From NCBI GenBank assembly GCA_031431125.1, contig JANPCX010000061.1, forward strand, positions 65,596 to 129,595: 64,000 nucleotides of DNA. The letters run 5' to 3'. The stretch is from JANPCX01 sp031431125 (GTDB taxonomy: Bacteria > Pseudomonadota > Gammaproteobacteria > Burkholderiales > Burkholderiaceae_C). The position numbers and the translations under genes are program-made. Position 1 is the first letter of the stretch, and the number at the start of each line of letters is the position of its first letter. Under the pieces are notes generated by a model. That model did not search any database, was not told the DNA's origin, and saw nothing but the letters and a program-made list of their open reading frames with translations. This document shows positions 58,707 through 64,000 of the stretch, piece after piece.

Positions 58707-61700
58707 GGTCTGCCTTGCGCAAGACGCCACTCATGGCATCCAGTTGAAAACTGCGGGCCAACTCGCGCATGTGGGCGACAAAGCTGGCGGTGGCGGGTGT
58801 GGCTCGCTCAATGGAGTCGAGTTGCTGCACGATCCCTTTTAGATAACCCAGGGCAATCACTTGCTCCAGCGCCATCCTTTGCCCGCGGTCTGGCCACACC
58901 CAAGCGGGTGGCGCAAACGGCGCGGTCTGTCCGTCGGTCTGGCCAGAAGCAGCCAGGGGCGTGACGGGCCGATCGACCACTGCGGTGCTCTGCGTGCTGG
59001 CCCGCGCTGGCGCGTCGATCCACTGCAAGCGCATGGCCTGCCCCAACCAGTCGAGCAATTCGTTCTTGCGCACCGGCTTGACGATGAAGTCGGTGCTGGG
59101 CAACCCCACGGCGTTGTCCACGCCTTTTTCAAAGGCATTGGCCGAGACCACGGCCACCGGCGCATCGCTGAGCTGGAGGTCGCGCATCTGGGCAATGGTT
59201 TGCCAGCCGTCGATGCCTGGCATGGCCAAGTCCATCAGCACCGCATCAAAACGCACCTGGCGCAGCAGCGCCAAACAAGCAGCACCCGAGTCCGCCACCT
59301 GCACCTCCAAGCCCAAGGGCGTGAGCATGTTGCGCATCAGCTCGCGGTCGACTTCTTCGTTGTCCACCACCAGCACCTTGCGGCGCGGGCCCAGGTAGCC
59401 GATGCGTTGACGCTCGGGCATCACCTTGGTCACCATCTCGGCGCGCACTTCGGGCAGGAACAAGCGGATGCGGAAGATGGTGCCGCTGTCGGCTTCGTTG
59501 GCGGCTTGGGTTGTATGGCTGGCTGGACGGCTGCTCACCGTCATCTCGCCGCCCATCAAGTCGGTGAGCATCTTGGCAATCGTGAGCCCGAGGCCCGTGC
59601 CACCACCGGGCGAGCTGCCGCCGCCCGAACCGGCCGCCGAGCCGCGTGCAAAGGGCTCAAAAATTTGCGCCACCTCTTGCGGCGTGATGCCGGGGCCAGT
59701 GTCTTCAATTTCAAACACCGCCATTTCAAAGGCATAACTCAAACGAAACACCACCCGTCCGGTTTGGGTGAACTTCACCGCATTGCCCAGCACATTGATC
59801 AGAATTTGCCGCATCCGCTTTTCGTCGGTGCGAACCACCTCGGGCACAGCCTGACCAAAATCGTGGATAAAGCTGATGCCTTTGCCCAAGGCCTGCAGTT
59901 CAAACATGCGCGCAATTTCCAGCAAGCCCTCGCGAAAACGCATGGGTTTCACATCGAGCGACAGCTTGCCGCTTTCAATGCGTGCAATGTCCATGGTGCC
60001 TTCAATGAGCGACAACAAATGGTCGCCGCCTCGGCGAATCACACGCACCGCTTGTTGGCGGTGGGCCGGCATGCTGGGGTCTTCGTCCAGCAACTGGGCA
60101 TACCCAATGATGCTGTTCAGCGGTGTGCGCAGCTCGTGGCTGATGGTGGTGATGTAGCGGCTCTTGGCATGGTTGGCCAAGTCGGCATGGTGGCGCGCTT
60201 CTTCGGCTTGTTGTTTGGCCAATTGCAAGGCTTCGTCGGTGCGTTGGTGCGATTCCACCTCGCGGCGCAGTGCCTGGGTTTGTTCGTTCAACGCTTGGGT
60301 TTGGCGGTTGCTTTCTTCTTGCGCCACTTCGCGGCTTTTGTGGGTCAGCACCAACCACCAGGTGACGATGCCGGTGACCACGGCCAGGGCGGCGAAGGCT
60401 TTCATAAAACCCAGACCGAGTGCTTGTTTGAGTGCCAGATTCAGGCTGCCTTGCTGTGCGAACTCATGCGTCCACAACAAATAAAAGAGTGCAGCCAGCA
60501 AGGGCAAGATGGCGCTCATCAGCAGCATGTAGCGGCCCAGCTCGGAGTTCAAACGTTGCCACACCCAGGCAGGCAACACCGCCTGGGCGCTGGCTTGCCA
60601 CTGGGCCGACCAATTGGCCTCGGGTTTGCACATGTCGTTGCAGCGCGCATCGAGTGAGCAGCACAGGGAACAAATGTGGCCCAAGTAGGCGGGGCAGTAG
60701 GCCATGTCGGGGCCTTCGTAGTCACGCTCGCAGACGGTGCAGCGAAGCAGTTTCACAGAAGCACTGGCGGCTTTGTTTTGGTTCGCTGCGAGCAGCCCAG
60801 TAAACAAACCCCCACTGGCGCTGGCAACGCCACTCGACCGTGCCAGGTAATAACGCCCCTTCGTCCACCAAGCAATCAAAGGCGACACGACCAAGGCCGT
60901 GGCCATGGCGATCACCGCAGAAAATGCCTGGGCTTCCACGCCGAACCACCCCAAATGGGCCACCACCGACAACAACGAAGCCAGCCCCATCGCCCCCACA
61001 CCCACTGGGTTGATGTCGTAGAGGTGTGCGCGTTTGAACTCAATGCCTTTGGGCGACCAGCCCATCGGTTTGTTGATGACGAGGTCAGCCACCACGGCCA
61101 TGATCCAGCTGATGGCAATGTTGGAGTACAGCCCCAGCACCTTGCCCAAGGCCTGGAACACATTCAGCTCCATCAGCATCAGCGCGATCAAGAGGTTGAA
61201 CACCATCCACACCACACGGCCCGGGTGGCTGTGGGTGAGGCGGGCAAAAAAGTTCGACCACGCGAGCGACCCCGCATAGGCATTGGTGACATTGATCTTG
61301 AGCTGCGACACCACCACCAGCAGCGCCGTGGCGGCGATCGCCCAGGACTCACGCGGGAACAATTCGCCGTAGGCCAGCAAATACATCTGGTTCGGGTCCA
61401 CCGCGCGGTCGGCCGGTATCGATTGCTTCAAAGCCAAAAACGCCAGCAGCGCGCCGCCCAGCATCTTGAGCACGCCTGGAATCACCCATCCCGGCCCACC
61501 GATGGCCACCGCGGCCCACCAGCGTTTGCGGTTTTGCGCGGTTTGTGCGGGCATGAAACGCAGGTAGTCGACCTGCTCACCCATTTGTGTGATCAGGGCC
61601 ACGCCCACGGTCAAGGCCGCGCCGAACAGCAACCCATTGAATTGGCCACCCTGACCGTTCTCGCCCGCGTAGGCCGCGAGTTCGTTCAGCACGCCGGGTT

Positions 61701-62358
61701 GTTTGTAGAACACCACCACAAAAGGCGTGATCATGAGGACCAACCACAGCGCTTGTGTCCACACCTGGAACTTGCTGATCACAGTGACGCCGTGGGTGAC
61801 CAAGGGCAGCACCACCGCCGCACAAATCAAATAACCCCAAGCTGGCGGAATGCCGAACACCAGCTCCAGTGCGTAGGCCATGATGGCCGCCTCTAACGCG
61901 AAGAAGATGAAGGTGAAACTGGCGTAGATCAGCGACGTGATGGTGGAGCCCAGGTAGCCAAAACCAGCACCACGGGTGAGCAAGTCCATGTCCACACCAT
62001 AACGAGCGGCATAAACACTGATGGGCCAGCCCGCCAGAAAAATGATCAAACCCGTGGCCAAAATGGCCCAGAAGGCATTGGTGAAACCGTAGCTCACCAG
62101 CAAGGTGGCCCCCAAGGCCTCCAGCACCAAAAAAGACGACGCGCCAAAGGCGGTGTTGGCCACCCGCAGTTCCGACCATTTGCGAAAGCCGTGCGGGGTG
62201 AAACGCAGGGCATAGTCCTCCATGGTCTCGCGCGCCACCCAGCTGTTGTAGTCGCGGCGCACCTTGACCACGCGCTGCACCGCGTCACCTGGCAGCGTTG
62301 CTGGGGTGATGCCGGGGCCGAGCGGGGCAGGCTGCAGCGGGGTTTCAGGCGGTGTCAT
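58687..62358 (-). CDS. hybrid histidine kinase with NCS1-type permease sensor
   Basis: The 1,223 residues read as a transporter-like sensor fused to a phosphorelay. An NCS1-family permease core of about 12 membrane helices comes first (YNSWVARETMEDYALRFTP; VDYLRFMPAQTAQNRKRWWA; SQLKINVTNAYAGSLAWSNF). A cluster of eight Cys follows (CTVCERDYEGPDMAYC near 536 and ICSLCCSLDARCNDMC), then two helices, a coiled coil and the phospho-acceptor ITTISHELRTPLNSIIGYAQ (His near 740). The ATPase has LINVLGNAVKFTQTGRVVF and the glycine-rich GTGLGLTIAKMLTDLMGGEM. A receiver has Asp in VLMDLAMPGIDGW near 1041. The start at 62358 has AAGGGG upstream; upstream codons encode REP sequence (IPAQAGIQ). Confidence 0.9.
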   Translation of the reverse strand: MTPPETPLQPAPLGPGITPATLPGDAVQRVVKVRRDYNSWVARETMEDYALRFTPHGFRKWSELRVANTAFGASSFLVLEALGATLLVSYGFTNAFWAILATGLIIFLAGWPISVYAARYGVDMDLLTRGAGFGYLGSTITSLIYASFTFIFFALEAAIMAYALELVFGIPPAWGYLICAAVVLPLVTHGVTVISKFQVWTQALWLVLMITPFVVVFYKQPGVLNELAAYAGENGQGGQFNGLLFGAALTVGVALITQMGEQVDYLRFMPAQTAQNRKRWWAAVAIGGPGWVIPGVLKMLGGALLAFLALKQSIPADRAVDPNQMYLLAYGELFPRESWAIAATALLVVVSQLKINVTNAYAGSLAWSNFFARLTHSHPGRVVWMVFNLLIALMLMELNVFQALGKVLGLYSNIAISWIMAVVADLVINKPMGWSPKGIEFKRAHLYDINPVGVGAMGLASLLSVVAHLGWFGVEAQAFSAVIAMATALVVSPLIAWWTKGRYYLARSSGVASASGGLFTGLLAANQNKAASASVKLLRCTVCERDYEGPDMAYCPAYLGHICSLCCSLDARCNDMCKPEANWSAQWQASAQAVLPAWVWQRLNSELGRYMLLMSAILPLLAALFYLLWTHEFAQQGSLNLALKQALGLGFMKAFAALAVVTGIVTWWLVLTHKSREVAQEESNRQTQALNEQTQALRREVESHQRTDEALQLAKQQAEEARHHADLANHAKSRYITTISHELRTPLNSIIGYAQLLDEDPSMPAHRQQAVRVIRRGGDHLLSLIEGTMDIARIESGKLSLDVKPMRFREGLLEIARMFELQALGKGISFIHDFGQAVPEVVRTDEKRMRQILINVLGNAVKFTQTGRVVFRLSYAFEMAVFEIEDTGPGITPQEVAQIFEPFARGSAAGSGGGSSPGGGTGLGLTIAKMLTDLMGGEMTVSSRPASHTTQAANEADSGTIFRIRLFLPEVRAEMVTKVMPERQRIGYLGPRRKVLVVDNEEVDRELMRNMLTPLGLEVQVADSGAACLALLRQVRFDAVLMDLAMPGIDGWQTIAQMRDLQLSDAPVAVVSANAFEKGVDNAVGLPSTDFIVKPVRKNELLDWLGQAMRLQWIDAPARASTQSTAVVDRPVTPLAASGQTDGQTAPFAPPAWVWPDRGQRMALEQVIALGYLKGIVQQLDSIERATPATASFVAHMRELARSFQLDAMSGVLRKADHESESH

Positions 62359-62424
62359 AGCCCCTTGCAAGGGCAAGGGCCGTGCCACCACTGCGGCGGA
62401 GGTGGTGAGCGCCTCGTCCAACCC

Positions 62425-62520
62425 GTCATTCCCGCGCAGGCGGGAATCCATCGGTGAAACAACTGCAAACCAGAGGTGTGAAGCGACCCACCACTGGATT
62501 CCCGCCTGCGCGGGAATGAC
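62425..62520. repeat. pair of inverted dRS3-like repeats
   Basis: ATTCCC-GCGCAGGC-GGGAAT (62428-62447) and its inverted twin ATTCCC-GCCTGCGC-GGGAAT (62498-62517) fit the ATTCCC(N8)GGGAAT pattern of neisserial dRS3/REP repeats. They are 50 bp apart in the gap between the kinase and ureA. Translated in the kinase frame they give the familiar VIPAQAGIQ/MDSRLRGNDG peptides, which shows that upstream codons are not real. Confidence 0.85.
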
Positions 62521-62576
62521 GGGATGTGGCGCGAGGGCCGCTACGATGTGGCACACCTCCTGCAAAGCACCACACC

Positions 62577-62723
62577 ATGGAACTCACACCCTGAGTTCGG
62601 TCGGCTTTGACGACCGCTCGGCCAAACTTAACAACTTCGAGCAAAGCGAGATGGAACTCACACCCCGAGACCGGTCGGCATTTGCGACCGCTCGGGCAAA
62701 CTAAAAAGGACGTGCGAAGCGCG
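62577..62723 (+). promoter_or_regulatory. triplicated ureA leader with hairpins
   Basis: The first 15-19 nt of ureA (ATGGAACTCACACCCCGAG) occur at 62577, 62651 and, as the gene itself, at 62724, in units of 74 and 73 bp. The first two units also share GGTCGG...CGACCGCTCGG...CAAACT. Each folds as outer stem, 2-nt bulge, CGGTCG/CGACCG inner stem and 7-nt loop. In unit 1 the outer stem is CTGAG/CTCGG with a G-U pair, and in unit 2 it is CCCGAG/CTCGGG. The whole is a candidate translational or transcriptional control leader. Confidence 0.6.
62651..62704 (+). CDS. 17-codon upstream ORF in the ureA leader
   Basis: Unit 2 of the leader encodes MELTPRDRSAFATARAN and a TAA, ending 19 nt before the ureA ATG. 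AAAGGA, the likely ureA ribosome-binding site, overlaps and follows the stop. Unit 1 encodes only MELTP and a TGA. Translation of these frames is unproven; coupling to ureA is possible. Confidence 0.3.
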   Translation: MELTPRDRSAFATARAN

Positions 62724-63026
62724 ATGGAACTCACACCCCGAGAAAAAGACAAGCTGCTCATCTTCACCGCTGCCCTCTTGGCCGAGCGCCGCCAAGCCCG
62801 TGGCCTGAAGCTGAACTACCCCGAAGCCGTGGCCCTGATATCGGCCGCCATCATGGAGGGCGCCCGCGACGGCAAGACCGTGGCCCAGCTGATGAGCGAC
62901 GGCAAACTGATCCTGAGCCGTGCCGACGTGATGGAGGGTGTAGCCGAAATGATCCCCGACATCCAGGTGGAAGCCACCTTCCCCGATGGCACCAAATTGG
63001 TGACCGTGCACCAACCTATTCCATGA
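62724..63026 (+). CDS. ureA: urease subunit gamma
   Basis: This is the small structural subunit of nickel urease, which hydrolyses urea to ammonia and CO2. The 100-residue protein matches the family end to end: MELTPREKDKLLIFTAALLA, RGLKLNYPEAVALISAAIME, GARDGKTVAQLM and VMEGVAEMIPDIQVEATFPD. Unlike many urease operons there is no ureD immediately upstream; the divergent kinase gene is there instead. Two further truncated copies of the start lie in the leader. The next gene encodes a membrane protein, not ureB. Confidence 0.96.
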   Translation: MELTPREKDKLLIFTAALLAERRQARGLKLNYPEAVALISAAIMEGARDGKTVAQLMSDGKLILSRADVMEGVAEMIPDIQVEATFPDGTKLVTVHQPIP

Positions 63027-63103
63027 ACCCCTTGTTTGGTGCGCGATTGGGTTTCACCGTTCGATCGCCGCTGCGCCCCACCCCCCACCCCTTTGGAGCT
63101 CCC

Positions 63104-63421
63104 ATGCGCCCCATTCCACCCAAGATGCAAGCCATCCTCACCGTGGCCCTGTCACTGGTTGCGGCCCTCAGCTTGACCCTGTTCGCCAGCGGGGCCTTCG
63201 CCCACACCGGAGTCGATGGTGGAAGCCACCATGACCTGATCAACATGTCGCATCACCTGAGCGACTTGGAGGCATGGTTTGCCGCACTGAGCCTGGGCAC
63301 TTGGCTCGTGCTGCCACTGGTCTTGGGTTTGTGCGTTTGGTTGGCAGTTCGCCGTTTGCAAAAACAGCCCAAGCGCAGATCGTCCTCAAGCCAAAAGGCC
63401 CACCGCAAGGATCAACCATGA
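63104..63421 (+). CDS. small His-rich membrane protein between ureA and ureB
   Basis: The 105-residue protein has an N-terminal hydrophobic span or signal (LTVALSLVAALSLTLFASG), a short exported loop rich in His (AHTGVDGGSHHDLINMSHHL) and a second span near residues 58-76. A basic Ser/Lys-rich tail follows. The His set could bind nickel, and the place in the operon supports a link to urease metal supply; the family is not recognised (UreJ/HupE is larger). The ATG at 63104 has GGAG upstream; an ATG at 63023 overlapping the ureA stop is an alternative. Its stop overlaps ureB. Confidence 0.6.
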   Translation: MRPIPPKMQAILTVALSLVAALSLTLFASGAFAHTGVDGGSHHDLINMSHHLSDLEAWFAALSLGTWLVLPLVLGLCVWLAVRRLQKQPKRRSSSSQKAHRKDQP

Positions 63422-63723
63422 TTCCCGGCGAACTCTTCACCGACGAAGGCGAACACACCCTGAACGCAGGCCGCCCCACCCTCACCGTGGTGGTACAAAA
63501 CAGCGGCGACCGCCCCATTCAAGTCGGCTCGCACTACCACTTCGCAGAAACCAATGGGGCTTTGGTGTTTGACCGTGTTGCCGCACGTGGCAAACGCCTG
63601 AACATCACCTCAGGCACCGCCGTGCGGTTTGAGCCGGGTCAACAGCGCACCGTGGAGCTGGTGGACTATGCGGGCGACCGGCAGGTGTGGGGCTTTCGCG
63701 GCCTGGTACAGGGGGCGTTGTGA
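63418..63723 (+). CDS. ureB: urease subunit beta
   Basis: This is the beta structural subunit of urease. The 101 residues include MIPGELFTDEGEHTLNAGRP, NSGDRPIQVGSHYHFAETNG and KRLNITSGTAVRFEPGQQRT, ending in VWGFRGLVQGAL; all are family hallmarks. The ATG at 63418 overlaps the membrane-protein stop. The catalytic subunit gene ureC is not in the remaining 277 bp, which instead hold hairpins and a repeat, so ureC (if adjacent) begins beyond the window. Confidence 0.96.
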   Translation: MIPGELFTDEGEHTLNAGRPTLTVVVQNSGDRPIQVGSHYHFAETNGALVFDRVAARGKRLNITSGTAVRFEPGQQRTVELVDYAGDRQVWGFRGLVQGAL

Positions 63724-63725
63724 GG

Positions 63726-63772
63726 GAGGCGCTCACGGTCGCCTCTGGGGGACCGGCGGTGTTGGCGCCGGT
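63726..63772 (+). other. hairpins immediately after ureB
   Basis: GAGGCG/CGCCTC (63726-63731, 63740-63745) is followed by ACCGGCG/CGCCGGT (63752-63758, 63766-63772). There is no T-run, so they are read as intergenic mRNA structure that may limit read-through or protect the ureA-ureB message. Confidence 0.45.
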
Positions 63773-63864
63773 TCGGGCTGGGCTTGTTGAAGCCTTGTGG
63801 CTTTGTTGTCGGGGTGATGCTTTGAGTTGCACCGCGTCGGGATATGCGCCCGACAGCGCAGTAA

Positions 63865-63940
63865 CTTTTCTTTGCTTCGCCAAAGAAAAGTCACCAAAAG
63901 AAAGGCGACCCCGGTTCCTCGGCCCCGGAAATACCGGGGC
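63865..63940. repeat. hairpin repeat element at the right edge
   Basis: CTTTTCTTTG-CTTCGC-CAAAGAAAAG (63865-63890) is a perfect 10-bp inverted repeat. It is followed by CACCAAAAGAAAGGCGACC and a second stem GCCCCGG-AAATA-CCGGGGC (63922-63940). The first part resembles dispersed intergenic repeats I associate with Comamonadaceae and Xanthomonas chromosomes; it occurs once in this window. Confidence 0.6.
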
Positions 63941-64000
63941 TGCCTTGCGCTGCTCGCGGGAGGCGGGAAGCGCAGAACTCGCCCGAGTACGGGCTCAAAC

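Noticed and set aside
58861..61896. Two long plus-strand frames (598 and 406 codons) opposite the hybrid kinase
   Set aside because: Both are shadows of the kinase gene, whose motifs are continuous on the minus strand.
62359..62565. N-terminal extension of the kinase to 62565
   Set aside because: The added residues (IPAQAGIQ, DSRLRGND) are translations of the dRS3-like repeats; the ATG at 62358 has a good ribosome-binding site.
1..64000. Search for CRISPR arrays, rRNA genes, prophage, toxin-antitoxin or restriction systems
   Set aside because: No regularly spaced direct repeats, rRNA sequence, phage structural genes or recognisable defence gene families were found.

Overview
The window is chromosomal DNA of a high-GC betaproteobacterium, most likely order Burkholderiales and probably family Comamonadaceae (an inference from the protein families, gene order and repeat types; no search was run). 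Most of it is densely packed housekeeping sequence: relA, ispD-ispF, mfd, serB, an alanine aminotransferase, phoH, prpE, moaA-mobA, an OmpR/EnvZ-type pair, tRNA-Val(GAC) and the start of a urease operon. Between these lie secreted-protein loci and several families of short inverted-repeat elements.

Layout. 1-3775 (-): copper/heavy-metal operon with a His/Cys-rich leader protein, a small His-tailed exported protein, a TolC-type lipoprotein and a Tat-exported multicopper oxidase. 4031-5389: exported phytase-like esterase. 5506-5582: tRNA-Val with its terminator. 5648-8775 (-): relA and an alpha/beta hydrolase, divergent from 3-hydroxybutyrate dehydrogenase. 9659-13288: exported orphan, SIMPL protein, OmpR-like regulator and EnvZ-like kinase. 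13305-18860: ispF, ispD, mfd, serB, followed by a DUF4124 protein. 19337-22842: accessory island with IS5-like termini, gene remnants, a GMC oxidoreductase and an SDR. 22894-27123: alanine aminotransferase, Mth938-like protein, Bcp peroxiredoxin, PhoH.

27718-36646: the most unusual gene block. Three tandem paralogous exported proteins of about 540-560 residues follow a beta-propeller lipoprotein on the minus strand. A DUF6502 protein and a small lipoprotein run divergently from it. 36821-43886: prpE, ABC exporter, NlpC/P60 hydrolase, moaA, mobA and a zinc-ribbon membrane protein. 44216-51873: an HExxH metallopeptidase lipoprotein with an exported partner, a COG4315-type protein, a divergent pair (a 184-residue protein and a PKD-domain membrane protein), and cytochrome b561 with two YceI proteins. 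51931-57616: a Tat-exported propeller-like protein with a TPR partner, a LysR regulator, an orphan LivM permease and a GNAT acetyltransferase.

57723-64000: a 1,223-residue hybrid kinase joins an NCS1-type nucleobase/urea-compound permease domain, a Cys cluster, histidine kinase modules and a receiver. It is co-transcribed with a LuxR-type response regulator and is divergent from ureA, a small His-rich membrane protein gene and ureB. The ureA leader carries about 2.5 copies of a 73-74 bp unit that repeats the start of ureA and folds into hairpins.

Mobile and repeat DNA: three CTAG-bounded, MITE-like elements (22679-22842, 36643-36807, 43895-44152) appear to belong to one family. There is also an IS5-like non-autonomous element (19398-19560), a pair of dRS3-like repeats (62425-62520) and a hairpin repeat at the right edge. 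No CRISPR array, rRNA, prophage or intact transposase was found.
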